From NCBI RefSeq assembly GCF_033568475.1, contig NC_133122.1:187693449-187757448 (forward strand): a DNA stretch of 64,000 nt. The letters run 5' to 3'. The DNA is from Henckelia pumila (Eukaryota > Streptophyta > Magnoliopsida > Lamiales > Gesneriaceae). The position numbers and the translations under genes were made by a program. This document shows, piece by piece, positions 53,120 through 64,000 of the stretch. Below the pieces are notes generated by a model. It was not told the origin of the DNA and did not search any database. It was given only the letters and a program-made list of their open reading frames with translations. Position 1 is the stretch's first letter, and each line of letters begins with the position of its first letter.

Positions 53120-54418
53120 ATGGCCAAATCTGTTGTCCAAACAAAACCTTCAAATCTCGGGAGAGAGACGTCTTTTTGTATAGCATTTGCGACTGCAATT
53201 CTAATGTTCTGTGCTCTGTGGATCTTCACGGATCCGTTCCCAAGTTTACTCTCGACACCCAACCAAAAAAACTGCACAGAAAGTGCCCAAATCCTGAAAA
53301 TGAGCCAAGAAAGTACGGATAAAACATTCTATGATGACCCAAAAGTCGGTTACACCATGGATAGACCTATGGTGGACTGGGATGAAAAGAGAAGGGAATG
53401 GCTGAAGAATCACCCGGCTTTCGGGTCCGGGTCCGAGACCGAGGCCCGTGTGCTCGTCCTGACGGGTTCTCAGCCAACTCCGTGTAAAAATCCTGTAGGG
53501 GATTATTTGCTTTTGAGGTTATTCAAGAACAAGGTTGATTACTGTAGGATTCATGGCTATGGTGTTTTCTACAACAACGCGATTTTGAATCCAAAAATGC
53601 GCTCCTTTTGGGCAAAGATTCCGGTCGTCCGGGGAGCCATGGTGGCTCACCCGGAAGTGGAATGGATTTTTTGGGTCGATTCGGATGCCATTTTCACAGA
53701 CATGGAGTTTAAGGTTCCACTGGAGAGGTACAAAGATCATAACCTGGTCGTTCATGGCTGGCCCAATTTGATTTACGAGAAGAAGAGCTGGGTTGGGGTG
53801 AATGCAGGTATCTTTTTGATTAGAAACTGTCAATGGTCCATGGATTTCTTGGAAAAATGGGCGAGCATGGGTCCGAACAGTCCAGAATACAAGAAATGGG
53901 GAAAGATCTTGAGATCAACCCTGAAAGACAAATTGTTCCCCGAGTCGGATGATCAGTCGGCACTTGTTTATTTACTTTTGAAAGAGAAGAAGAAATGGGG
54001 CGACATGATTTACGTGGAAAACGAGTACTTCTTGCATGGCTACTGGCGTGAAATCGTGGGGAAACTCGACGGCGTCGATGAGAAATACGAGGAGGCAGAA
54101 AGGCGAGCGCCGGAGCTTAGGAGGAGGCACGCGGAAGCGGTGACGGAGAGCTTCGCGGCGGCGCGGGAAAGTCACGTGTCGGCGGGGTGGCGGCGGCCTT
54201 TTATCACTCATTTTACTGGATGTCAGCCGTGCAGCGGGCAGCAGAACCCGGAGTACGGGGAGAATTCTTGCAGAGTGGAGATGGAACGAGCTCTGAATTT
54301 CGCAGATAACCAGGTTTTGAGAAATTATGGATTCAGGCACCCAAATGTTAAGGATGGCTCCACCGTTAGGCCATTGCCCTTTGATTTTCCCGGCGATGAA
54401 TCCGATTTGCTTATCTGA
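53120..54418 (+). CDS. GT34 glycosyltransferase, galactomannan galactosyltransferase / xyloglucan xylosyltransferase family (432 aa, one exon)
   Basis: This is a type II Golgi membrane protein: a short cytosolic N-terminus, a single membrane anchor (residues about 19-36, FCIAFATAILMFCALWIF), a stem, then the catalytic domain. The GT34 features are VLVLTGSQPTPCKNPVGDYLLLR (about 111-133), the metal-binding DSD in WIFWVDSDAIFTD (187-189), VGVNAGIFLIRNCQWS, ESDDQSALVYLL, and HFTGCQPCSG near 364-372. GT34 members add alpha-1,6-galactose to (gluco)mannan or alpha-1,6-xylose to xyloglucan. The GYWREIVGKLD and QNPEYGENSC segments and the single exon remind me of the galactomannan branch (GMGT1, Arabidopsis GTL6/MUCI10), but that subfamily choice is inference. 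Length is normal. The third quarter of the coding sequence is noticeably GC-rich. Confidence 0.9.
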   Translation: MAKSVVQTKPSNLGRETSFCIAFATAILMFCALWIFTDPFPSLLSTPNQKNCTESAQILKMSQESTDKTFYDDPKVGYTMDRPMVDWDEKRREWLKNHPAFGSGSETEARVLVLTGSQPTPCKNPVGDYLLLRLFKNKVDYCRIHGYGVFYNNAILNPKMRSFWAKIPVVRGAMVAHPEVEWIFWVDSDAIFTDMEFKVPLERYKDHNLVVHGWPNLIYEKKSWVGVNAGIFLIRNCQWSMDFLEKWASMGPNSPEYKKWGKILRSTLKDKLFPESDDQSALVYLLLKEKKKWGDMIYVENEYFLHGYWREIVGKLDGVDEKYEEAERRAPELRRRHAEAVTESFAAARESHVSAGWRRPFITHFTGCQPCSGQQNPEYGENSCRVEMERALNFADNQVLRNYGFRHPNVKDGSTVRPLPFDFPGDESDLLI

Positions 54419-56405
54419 TCAAGTTGGAAATATTGTCGTTTGTTTTCTTGTATTAAATGCCAAATTAGTAAATGTTATTAGTTTCATCTTTACGACTGTT
54501 TTTTTTTTTTTTTTTTTGAGTTATTATTTTATATAGGAACAATGAAAAATATATACTATATCAGATCAAAAGTACAAAATAATCTCAATTTCATTAATAA
54601 AAATATTTTTTTAATGGGATTACTTTTTAAATGTAATATATAGTGTAATTTTCATTGTATATTAACATTTTTCAATTTTTTTCATGAACTAATATAATAA
54701 AATGAATAGTTTTTTTTGCGAAAGAGGAGATATTTCTTCCCACAATAGCTTCAATCAGCTCAAGTGAATTAATCATAAGCTACTCGAGTCGTTTAATGAC
54801 AAAATTGATTATTTTGAGTTTGAGATTAAAGATTTGTTGCCAAGTATACTCAAACAGTCAAACTTAACATTTACTTTTCAATTTTTTTTTATGTTTTAGT
54901 AGTATCACAGTTAATTTTAAACCATATAAGAAAAAAATTTAAATAATTAGTCAGAAATATAATATATTGAATGTAAATATATTTCATAAATAAGATAATT
55001 AGATTCAGGTAATATTTATAATATCAAAACAACTCTGTATACTGTCAATAAAATTAATTTTGAATTTTTATTTTACAAAATCATACAAGTACAACATTTG
55101 ATTGAGTGGATAGGATTACGTTTTCAAATATCATTTTTATAGGGAAAGTTTTATGCCATCCCAAGGCTACTGTCATGAGTGGCGTGGCAATTCGTGATTG
55201 GTTAAAATTAGTAGGTTCCACGTGAGGCCCATTGATTTTAACTTGCCACGCCACCCATGGCAGTGCCTTTGGGGTGACATAGAACTTACCTTTTATAGGA
55301 TGCCCTGTAATTTTTTGTCGGTTGTAAATTCGGTAACTGACACTTGTCTTATTTTTTTTATAAAAAAAAAAAACAAAAACAAAGAAAACAAGTTGTAAAT
55401 AATTCTGATTTTAATTAAAGTTTTGAAGTTAATTGGTAATAAAACTCGTGAAATTTAAGAAAATGTGTGGGACTGGGAGTAGCATGGATATAGACATTGT
55501 TGTCCAGTGTCGGCAAGGCGTTAAAAGACGTTTGATCGTGATCAAAAAGTGGAAAATTACGCCCATTAGTTTTATAAAAGGAATGTAAAGGATTAAGGAT
55601 ACAGAAATCCCAGATGCTTTAACCTTTATCTTTCTCGAGTGGATTAAAAATCCGTTAATCAGGGAACTTTTATGGCGCCTTTGGGACAAGGATAGGATAT
55701 TTTGACTGAAAATCTAATCGGCCACTAAACAACTTTAAATCATGATGAAATGACAATAACATATCGAGTTTGAGACATAATTAAAACAAAATATCTCTCC
55801 TGCATTTTTTTTGTTTTTTTAAAAAGAATGAATGTAAGATTGGAAATGAAAGATATTGTATGGAGATGATATTGAGGGGGTGTATGTGTATCCCCCTTAG
55901 TAGGTAAAAGGGCGACATGGAATGTGAGGAAGCATGTGGAGCAGTACGAACTCTGCAAATGTCACATAAAAATGGAGGGAATGGTGGTGATTCAATGCGC
56001 ATTAATATTGGTGGTGTTAATTGGGACCGCTCATTGATTCGTCGGCTTTGGGAAGCGTGAAAAAGAGAGGAGAGCATGACCATTTGCGCTTCTTCATAAT
56101 GAGGATGTTTAATTTTCGTTGGTAAAATAAAACGGAAAAATAAAAGAAAAAGAAAAGAGTTGGTGTTAATTAAAGATTGGAGTAATATTTTGGCTGATTG
56201 CACTACGTATGCCCCAAAGAAATGGGGAAACAATACAATGTCTTAATAATCAATAAATATAATAGTAAAGTAATGAAAGCGAAAGAACGTAGTAGGACGA
56301 GGGGATCCCAACAAAAATCACCTCGGGGCCAGACATTTGTCGTTACGCTGGTGATACACATTTGTATTTATATATATTGGGTAAAGTGAAATTACTTGCA
56401 AACAA
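54419..56405. other. Intergenic DNA between the GT34 gene and tRNA-Thr
   Basis: No gene is supported. A T17 run at 54502-54518 and A/T-rich sequence are followed by the foldback MITE 55141-55290. The ORFs at 55429-56233 on the minus strand lack recognisable domains. Confidence 0.5.
55141..55290. mobile_element. Foldback MITE (about 150 bp)
   Basis: AGGGAAAGTTTTATGCCATC ... GTGGCGTGGCAA (left) pairs with TTGCCACGCCAC ... GACATAGAACTTACC (right) over about 47 bp. TTTTAT flanks both sides (55135-55140, 55291-55296). Confidence 0.7.
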
Positions 56406-56479
56406 GCTCTCGTAGCTCAGTTGGTTAGAGCACCCGTTTAGTAAGCGGGAGGTCTTGAGTTCGACTCTCAACGAGAGCA
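56406..56479 (+). tRNA. tRNA-Thr (anticodon AGT)
   Basis: A full cloverleaf folds over 74 nt: acceptor GCTCTCG/CGAGAGC with discriminator A; D arm GCTC/GAGC; anticodon stem CCCGT/GCGGG with loop TTAGTAA giving anticodon AGT (56440-56442) after T at position 33; T arm TTGAG/CTCAA with loop TTCGACT. The internal B box (GAGTTCGACTC) is present and a T6 run about 10 bp downstream can terminate Pol III. No intron; CCA is not encoded, as usual in plants. Confidence 0.95.
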
Positions 56480-56655
56480 TATTAATAAATTTTTTAGCTT
56501 CATCGTTTTGTTTTTATGTTTTACTGGCAATTGAACCCTTGTAGGCAACCCGGGGTTTGTTTCAATTCAAACAACGTAAAAGATTTTGTATAATTTTTTT
56601 TTTTTTTGCTGACGAGCCAAGTTTATTTCAATGTCATCTTCACTTGGTTGAAGCT

Positions 56656-59600
56656 ATGGCCGTTGCAACTCCATCACTTTTCTTTATATGGCTTCTGCTC
56701 GTGTTGCCTTCAATCAGCTCCGCTACAGAATTTTCTTTAGGTAAAAGTAAAACTCTTGCCACTGCTGAGGTTCTGATTCGTTTCACTCAACGATTCCTTT
56801 TTTTTTTAAGTAGCTTTTCCGCGAGAAGTAATTGATTCGACACCCGTGAGCTAGTTGTTGGAGTACGGGGCTTTAAACAGAAAAATAAATATAGTGATTA
56901 TAGATTGAAGTGTGACAATGTTGATCGATTTAGTTTCAATTTGTGTATTTGTGGTTTGTGATTTTAGGGTTTTAGTGTGAAGATTATATTTTTGCAAGTT
57001 ATTAATTTTCTTTTCGGAAGTAGGGTTTTTCTGTCCTCCCATAATTGACTAATTGAGCCCTTGAGTTCTCGATATTTTTGGCTCCCGGGAATTTAGCTCA
57101 TAATGGAACACTGGTTTTGTATCCTATATCTCAAGTAAGAGTTTTATGATGAGCACATTGTAATTTATTACTAAACTCTTAGATACCGTCTAATGGAGTT
57201 GGAAATAGTCCAGTGACAAATTGCTGCCAAAAAGCTTAATATGGAATAATTTCAATTTTTGGGAAGACTGTGTATCTGGGTATCAAGAACATTGATAATT
57301 TATTTCTTTCTTGACAATTGACGCACATTTGCCTTTCTTGAAATATCGGACATTTTGGTTTTGCAGTTGTTTCTGAGAATACAACGTTGCATCTATCTCC
57401 AAGCTTGGTCGTAGAAAAGTCTCCAGGATTGAAGCCTGGAACGAAAGTAAAATGTGAGAGAGTTCAAATTCATGGATTGCCAAGACTTAATCATTTGAAC
57501 AAGTTTGCCTATTCTGTGAAGGTAAAAGTTTCACGTGCCAACCCGAGTGGTCGTTCTCCAAGTATTGAGATGTGTTTCCATAGGTGAGTTTTGTATAAAG
57601 CAGACTGAACTTGGATTAAGTTGATAACTTAGTGTTCTATTTCCTAATAACTATACTCTCTCGTCCGGATCTACTCGGAATGAATTATAAGTGCTTGTGA
57701 AGCATGTTGATGCTGCTGAGGTCCTGAGCAACTATTGTATTCAATAATATAATACATGAATCTCCTTTAGATTAGAAACAGCCATCATTTTTGTTTCCTT
57801 TTACTTCGGTCTACTTTTACTTTTCATTTTCATTTTCCGTTTCATATATTATATGTTAAGATGTGTATGCGCCTCGTGTATCTGTGTGCTGTCTCCTAAA
57901 AACAGACTTTATCGCTCAAATTATACATCGCAGGAATTTATCTCTTGGGATAGCAATGTGCTCCCAAGACAAATGGGAAATGTTTACTGAGGGATTATGG
58001 ATTAAATCAATGTCCCCTTTTGATCACAAGCTCTTAGATATAAGGATGGGAGGATCTTATTCAGAAACCCTTGAGGTCTCTCTTGCTGAAGGTTTGTCTC
58101 GGTAATCTTTTTTTTGATTCTGAAATCATTTTTACTGCCACAGTCTTGGTCTTCTGTTAGCTGTTTCAGTTTCTCTTTCTTTTTTTTTGTGTCCTTTTGG
58201 TTAGTGACACTCCCTCATTTTGCAGAATTTTTCTTGTACCGTGTAATATTCCTGTTTTGGGGGATACTGATGATGGCTCTTGCTTCCTGGCTAAGTGAAT
58301 CTTTAATTTTCTACTATAGTGGTGCCATGGCAGTAGGAGTATTTCTTGTGGCATTAATGGTCCTTTTCCAGGTTTTTCTTTTACTTTTGCATGCATGTGT
58401 ATGTTAATTACTGGTGCAAAAGACCCCGGGATTAAGATTTAAGAAGAATTTTTTGAATGTATACTGAGTGGGTGGTTTGCTAGAAGTCCTAGAATCTCAT
58501 GGGCACAATTAATTTATATTGCATGGAGATGCATTAATCTTGTTTTGTTTTTGTTTTCGTTTTTGTTTTTGTTTTTGTTTTTGTTTTCTTTTCTTTTTTC
58601 CGTGTATTTCATTGTATTTCCTTCCAGCATTTTTCTTGTTCTTTGACAGGGTATGAAGCTTCTTCCCACTGGTCGGAAGAGTTCACTTGCGATTTTCCTA
58701 TACTCATGCCTTGTATGTATATGAAAAATCAAAACATCCTATTCTTCTGTTTTGTTAATTTGATTGATGATGTGTGCTTTTATATAAATCTTTATTCAGG
58801 TTGGACTTGGAACTTTCTTTCTACAGTACGTGCCTAGATTGTTTAGATCACTACTTGTTGAGGTTGGACTTTCTGAAGACATATATGATCCTGTATGTAA
58901 GTTTTTCATATCAATTTCTTTCAGATTCCGCACAATCTTGAATCTTCCATCATTTAGATTCTCTCGTGGCAGTGGAATACAGCCATTGCTCTTACATACA
59001 CTGTCTATATAATGCAGATGGTATTATTTCTGTTGGTTTTTGTAACAATTTTTGGAGCTTGGCTGGGTTATTGGGTGGTTCGCAAATTTGTGCTCACAGA
59101 GGATGGATCCATTGACATAGGTGTTTCTCATTTCGTTACTTGGGCTATCCGGATTGTTTCCTCTATGATGATTCTTCAGGTCCCTTTTCTGTTTAGTAGC
59201 ACCTGAGTGCCAAAATTATCTTCTCTTTGCTGAGAGAGTGCTAAAATGCTCAATAATGTATGCTTCAGAGTTCTGTAGATCCTTTGTTAGCAGCAGAGGC
59301 ATTGATGTGTGGAATCTTCATCTCCTCAGTGTTGAAAAAATTGATACACCCAAAAGTCGTTCGTCGTGTTTATAAGTAAGTCTATGTAACGAGCATGAGC
59401 ATCCGTTATTGGTTGGTAAGATTTGGTTACACTGGTATTGATGAACTTAAAATGTGGTAGTGTCTTATGGAATTTGGAAGTCTTCGTGCATGGGATTAAC
59501 CATCTTTCCTCGATAAAATTGGTTCAAGTCTATGCTATATTTAGTAAATTTCATTTTATGTAGCATAGACCATTAGATTATATATGCTGTATAGGAACTA

Positions 59601-60193
59601 TGCAATGCATTGAATTTCATGCTATGTAGCATAGTCTGAACCAAAGGAGAATGTGTTCTGCATGCTCTGTGCTTTCCTGTGATGTTTGATTGTTCCAAAA
59701 CGATATTGCAGAAAGTTGTCAAGAGTCGAAAAGATCAATCACAGAAAATCACCTGATCCCTATACATCACCAGCCAACATCTCATCCGTCTCCAAACCCT
59801 TGAACAGAACTCCTTATTCTTCCAGTCAAGGTAAAAGTTTCCTTGGGAATTCAAATATTCTTCCCTTCAAACTGAATCATCAAATTTAACGTATGCCAGT
59901 TTTCTTGAAATATTAGTTTTTCCATGTTCTCAGCTTCAACTAGCCAGTCGCCCACAAGATTGTCTAATGCAGAGACTTTCTATTCTACGTTCCACGACAC
60001 TCCTGATCGAAGAAAATTTTCCGAGGCCGAATGGAATAAATTCGGTAGGGAGTCCACACGGCAAGCGCTGGAAGGGCTTGTTTCTTCTCCAGATTTTAGT
60101 AAGTGGGCCGTCGCTCATGCAGATAGGATAACTTTGGCTCCAAAGAAAGAAGACGTTGAAGACAAGAACCGGAGATGGTTCGGTTGGTTTTGA
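56656..60193 (+). CDS. PNET2/NEMP-like nuclear envelope membrane protein (ten exons, 469 aa)
   Basis: Exons: 56656-56740, 57367-57583, 57934-58091, 58226-58371, 58650-58712, 58800-58892, 59018-59179, 59269-59375, 59712-59830, 59934-60193. All junctions are GT-AG and the joined frame is open for 470 codons. The N-terminus is a signal peptide (MAVATPSLFFIWLLLVLPSISSA). A lumenal beta-rich domain follows (VKCERVQIHGLPRLN, SIEMCFHRNLSLGIAMCSQDKWEMF), then about five membrane segments (exons 4-8: FFLYRVIFLFWGILMMALASWL, GVFLVALMVLF, GTFFLQYVP, VLFLLVFVTIFGAWLGYWVV, IFISSVLKKL). The soluble tail has SEAEWNKFGRESTRQALEGLVSSPDFSKWAVAHADRI. I recognise the plant family formerly DUF2215, homologous to animal NEMP1 and described as PNET2 of the plant nuclear lamina. 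Its role at the inner nuclear membrane is known for the family, not shown here. Exon edges are inferred from frame and splice signals. Confidence 0.85.
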
Positions 60194-60822
60194 AGATTCG
60201 TCTTGATTCAAGTTGGCTCTTATTCTGTACTTTAGAGTGGTGATATGTTTGGTCAACTCCTCGTATTTTGTCCACTCTAGGCTTCGCTAACCCATTGATT
60301 GTTGATTACTAAAAAATAGTGTACACGATGATTTTTTGCTTAATGTTCATCTTCCCCCCCCCCCCCCCCCTAACCCCCCCCTAATGGCATAATAGCCAAT
60401 TCACCTGAATTCCTATAATTTATCGACTCAGTTGGATGATTGTGTCAAAAGTTTAAGCATGTTATAATTGTGATCTTGTCCTAATTGTAGCCATAATGTA
60501 GAACTTGACTTCAATGCCAATCTCACAATTGATCTGACACATCAAATGCAAAAATCTATGGATCTGATGGAAATGGAATATTTATATATATATATATATT
60601 TCCATTTGTCACGAGTTGTGACTTGGCGAGTGATGCAGATTTTGATTGACCACAGTGTGGTCTCATCACATCACATTGTGTCGGTATATTCCCCAAAAAC
60701 AGGGTTTATTCAATTCATGTACGGCATCAACACGTACGTCCATTTATATGCTCTCAAAGTCACCTGCTTTTCTCCATTTCAGAAATCCATCTTCGTTTTC
60801 TCTACCTTCAACTATTAAAAAC
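60194..60822. other. Intergenic, with a C-rich tract
   Basis: No gene is supported. A C17 run (60354-60370), TAA, then C8 (60374-60381) stands in A/T-rich DNA, and a short (TA)n run lies near 60583-60600. Confidence 0.6.
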
Positions 60823-61095
60823 ATGTGCATGGCTAAGCCATTGGGTCTGTTTCTTCAGTTCCCGAGCCATGAAGATAACAAATTCGGAAGGGCAGATTTA
60901 AAAGGGAAAATTGGATTTGCTTATGGTGGGAAATATAAGAAGGGACATGTTTCCCCGGTCAGGTGTTGCGGCCGTACGTGGGCGGAGGCAATGAGGGAGG
61001 CGCAGCCGTATTTTGTGGCACATAGAGGTTGTACAATTGTGGTGGCGCTGTCCAGTGGGATTGTTGATGGCCCGTATTTGCCTTCCATCCTCCAG
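60823..61095 (+). CDS. Possible first exon of an N-acetylglutamate synthase-like gene
   Basis: From ATG 60823 a 91-codon frame reads to CAG followed by a canonical donor GTATGC at 61096. The last third, EAMREAQPYFVAHRGCTIVVALSSGIVDGPYLPSIL, resembles from memory the start of the amino-acid-kinase-like domain of plant N-acetylglutamate synthase (REAxPY...HRGxTFVV...PFLxxIL), the first enzyme of arginine synthesis in plastids. The N-terminal part (DLKGKIGFAYGGKYKKGHVSPVRCC) could be transit-peptide sequence. No following exon (DIALLHGLG-type) is visible to the window end, so the gene either continues past a long transposon-filled intron or this is a broken copy. Similarity rests on a short stretch only. 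Confidence 0.4.
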
Positions 61096-63004
61096 GTATG
61101 CCTTTCTGTTCAGCGTAGAGAAATTTCCAGATATTAAAATACAGGCTAATCAAAGTTGAATCACTGTTGGTGATTTGTGTGTGTGTTGGCATATCATGCT
61201 GCCACTTGCACGAGACAACAAAAAGATGGTTTAATGTTGTCCACCACTTCAGTAAATTTAATGTTCATGTTGATATGTTGCAATTGCAATATTCTTTAGT
61301 CGGAAATAATAGCAATTTTGGTACACGTGATACATGTTTAACGTAATAAACAAAAATCATATATGTATATGAAAAATTGATCTTCAAAAAAAATGTGTAT
61401 GAAAAATTGAGGAATACAAAAAATAAAAAAAAGAAAGAAATATAGGTAGTAAGCGATTCCTATAACTTTAAATTGTTGGTGATAGAGTACGAAGAAAGAA
61501 TGTAGTTTTGATTTTGATTTCTTTATTTTTTATCAATAAAAATGAAAGAGTATTTTATATCGTAGATGTGCAATTTGACGGACCAAAACTGTTAGTACAG
61601 ACGTCTCAAGCTCGAGTAAGTTTCTTGTGAGACAATCTCACTGATCTCTATCTACGAGAACGTGTCAACTTTACTTATATTTATAATAAAAATAATAATA
61701 CTTTTAACATAAAAAAAATAATTTTCCTTAATGACTCATAAAACTATCTTCACACGAGTTTTTTGTCCTCAAACTTTATATATGAATATAGATAGATATG
61801 GAAATAACAATCGTGGTTTCAGATCTCGGTGATGAAACATCGATTGTGAATCGTGATTTATGACCAAGGTTTTAACTTTTAACGTGATGCGATTATCATA
61901 AAATGGGTACCCAGGGTGCGTAAATTCCCGGGCGAAATAGCAGGCGAGTTCCTCGTTTGTTTGGAGATGAAGCCTGCACGCTGAAAAACAAGGAAACTCG
62001 TAAGTGGGGAGCCGGAATGGTTTTCGGCGTCGTCACTCCGATGCTTAAGTCAGACTAAGATGTATGGAGTGGGCTTATGATGTTTAAGAAAGTGAGTGTG
62101 TGCGGAAATGATAATGATAAGTGAGAGATTCTGAAAGTTAGGTCAAGCGCCCGAGCCTGGTCTTTATACTCGTCCGCTTGGGTCATCAATGATTATTGGG
62201 TATGGGCTTACTGACAGCTTTTCGGGTGATGGGATGGTTACCACGTGTGATTTAGACACCTCGTAATCTCAGGAAAGATCTCATTCCGTTGGAACGTGAT
62301 TAGGAATTATTTGGTCTGTGCTTAGAACCTGAAATACTCCAAGTAGACGTGGCCGATTCCTGGCCCTAAGAATAGAAAAGCCTAGGTCCCACCAGCTTTC
62401 CTTCCTTTCCTACCTTTCGAAGGCTTATTCCTAGGTACCCGGCTCCCATGATTTTACCCGGGCTCCTCTCGATCTCCCGGGATCCCAAGACTTCCCGGGT
62501 CTTCGTAACCCTCCCGGGCTTTCTTTCCCCGGGTTATTTTACCAGGATATCACCACTTTTTCTAAAAATAGTCAAGCTAGGACCTGCTCCGCTGTCCCGA
62601 GGAATTAGTGTCATTGTGGTGCCTTTGTTTTTTATGCCCGAGTGTTTGAAACCCTCCCGGGCTTTCTTACCCCGGGTTATTTTTCCAGGATATCACCACC
62701 GGGTAAAGTACAAGCCTGACGTCATCCCTAACGGCTTCGTAGTGTGTGTGTCAGAGGTCCTGTCAAAGGTCGTTTCAACTTCTTGAGCACGCTTCGCGTA
62801 TCGCTGCCGTTCATTTCAAAATACACGGCCCAGATTGTTTTGGCATCTACGAGTATTTAATCCTTGTGACCTTTCCTTCCTCTTCTCATCGTATTCCCTA
62901 TTGCGCAATTGTTCTATGGTTTCTTGAAATTCTCCTCAAGCATCTGTCGCTCGTTCCTTGCACTCCCTTATTTGCTCTTTATCCTGTAAGTTCTTTCTCT
63001 TCTC
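61096..63004. other. Non-coding: intron or intergenic, then GC-rich transposon leader
   Basis: 61096-61900 is A/T-rich; it contains a GTGAGACAATCTCACTGA segment (61627) with a matching AACTATCTTCACACGAG end (about 61742), a GAGAC-type short repeat. From about 61900 composition changes to CCCGGG-rich sequence leading to the ORF at 63005, probably the LTR or leader of a transposon that continues past the window. No primer site was identified. Confidence 0.45.
62507..62699. repeat. 50-bp direct repeat (62507-62556 and 62650-62699)
   Basis: Two copies of AACCCTCCCGGGCTTTCTT ... CAGGATATCACCAC with two mismatches lie 143 bp apart in the leader upstream of the transposon ORF. Confidence 0.9.
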
Positions 63005-63974
63005 ATGTCTACTGGTACATCTTCTACCTCTGGGGCAAATTCCAAAGGCTCGCCTAGAGACGAGGAGGCAAATGGCAGCTCGAGCGATGCTCGCTCCGCC
63101 TCAGCTCTCCCTCCCGCCCCCGCCTTGTTAAGAAATCTTCTCGCCCTCCATCCAGACCTTCCGCAGCTGCCTCCTCTCACCCCAAGGAAAAAGGAAAAAA
63201 GAAAGTGAAGAACCCTAAACTCCTTGCGTCTGCCCCATCTGCCCTGGGGTGGTACACTTATCTCCCTAGCACCCTGTCTCAAGGGGCTGCGGAGGAATTG
63301 CGCTACTCAGGGGAAATTCCTCCATCTTACTCCTTGTTACGTCCACTACCAGGGATTACTCCCGATACACCCCCAGCCAACTGTTATACCTTTTTCGAGA
63401 CCAAATTCGCGGTGGTCTTCGATTTCCCATTCCCCCTTTTTATTTGGCAGTCGCCAATTTTTTTGGAGTCCCTGTTAACCAATTCCACCCGAACTCCTTC
63501 CGAATTATGGCCTCCACTTATATTTTTTTCAAAATGCATAACTTAGCCATTACTCCTCTTATTCTTCATTATTTTTTTACTTGCCGGTTCAATGAAGGGG
63601 CTTTTTCTTTGGCTGCCCGGCTGAACGCCCGCTTCCTTTCCTATATCCCTTCTTCTTTGAAGGGATGGAAGGAAAGATATTTTTTCATCCAACCCCCCAC
63701 TCCTTTCCCTTTTAGGACAGGGTTCATATCGAGTCTCCCTCCTCAACCTGAGCTTCCCGGCCATTATAAAGTCGAGGAGCCCTATATTCGCAGCCTAGCT
63801 TTAGTCGGAAGAAAAAACTTTTCTTCTCCCGTCCTCCTAACCAATGAGAACATGATTGCTTACGGGTTGGGTACCCGGGTGGAAGATCCTCTGAATCAGG
63901 TGATCGATGCATACGGTGCCCCGGGGGCTCAACCTGGTAACAATCTTGATTCCCTTTCTTCTACTCTTCCTTGA
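63005..63974 (+). pseudogene. 'Putative gypsy type transposon' family ORF, two homopolymer frameshifts
   Basis: ATG 63005 begins a Ser/Pro-rich segment (MSTGTSSTSGANSKG). The frame changes at an A-rich run (about 63184-63200) into KNPKLLASAPSALGW, and again at a C/T run (about 63430-63440) into the conserved part: LAVANFFGVPVNQFHPNSFRIMASTYIFFKMHNLAITP, FFTCRFNEGAFSLAARLNARFLSYIPSSLKGWKERYFF. I recognise the plant family named 'putative gypsy type transposon' (Pfam Transposase_28), found as the Gag-like ORF of some plant retroelements. The last frame ends at 63974. Both breaks sit in homopolymers, so sequencing error is as likely as true decay. Confidence 0.75.
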
Positions 63975-64000
63975 TCATTTTTTAAGCATTGGTACTCATG

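Noticed and set aside
53972-54340. Antisense ORF over the GT34 gene
   Set aside because: Shadow of a GC-rich coding stretch on the other strand; no start context or domain.
56406-60193. tRNA-Thr, PNET2/NEMP-like gene and GT34 gene as a functional cluster
   Set aside because: No shared pathway or co-regulation signal is visible; plant gene neighbours are usually unrelated.
60354-60382. Interstitial telomere repeat
   Set aside because: C-run lengths are irregular (17 and 8) with only two TAA breaks; not CCCTAAA repeats.

Overview
The window is nuclear DNA of a flowering plant, a eudicot. The evidence is spliced genes with GT-AG introns, a phytosulfokine peptide precursor, a GT34 glycosyltransferase of cell-wall type, a plant PNET2/NEMP nuclear-envelope protein, a tRNA-Thr, and plant-type Ty3/gypsy and Ty1/copia retrotransposons. 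A Lamiales species is possible but is only an impression.

Layout. Positions 1-40816 are a nest of LTR retrotransposons up to four levels deep; nearly all boundaries resolve to the base from TG...CA termini and 5-bp target-site duplications (TSDs). A minus-strand copia element (E, 5' LTR 39720-40816) was split by a minus-strand gypsy element (D, 1616-37597, TSD CTTTC). D was then hit three times: by A (3718-10325, TSD GACCA), by a solo LTR C (11165-20964, TSD TCAAG), and by the Athila-like element F (22660-35299, TSD ACCAT). C carries element B (11732-19466, TSD TTGAA). The 5' LTR of F carries an extra LTR-sized insert H (22799-24132), flanked by a 67-bp duplication instead of a 5-bp TSD. Position 1-610 is the tail of another gypsy polyprotein.

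Elements A and B encode only Gag and protease. F is the full-length, decayed relative with Gag, protease, RT, RNase H, integrase and a second ORF. All three share a 3' architecture that ORFs do not explain. A GGGAGGCAACCC hairpin follows the last polyprotein stop. Two further hairpins follow, each placed exactly 4 nt before a polypurine tract of AAGTATGGGGG type: one about 1-1.6 kb upstream of the 3' LTR and one abutting it. Stem sequences differ between copies while pairing is kept. This is the most interesting signal in the window.

Positions 40817-64000 are gene-bearing: a two-exon phytosulfokine precursor (43808-44563); two hAT-type MITEs (45576-46262); a 5-kb copia element G with both LTRs and TSD GTTAG (46445-51441); a 260-bp Helitron-like element (52607-52866); a single-exon GT34 galactosyl/xylosyltransferase-like gene (53120-54418); tRNA-Thr(AGT) (56406-56479); a ten-exon PNET2/NEMP-like gene (56656-60193); a possible first exon of an N-acetylglutamate synthase-like gene (60823-61095); and a frameshifted plant transposon ORF of the 'putative gypsy type transposon' family (63005-63974) that runs to the window edge.

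The host genes look unrelated to each other in pathway: peptide hormone, Golgi wall-polysaccharide synthesis, nuclear envelope, tRNA. They are ordinary neighbours, not an operon-like system.
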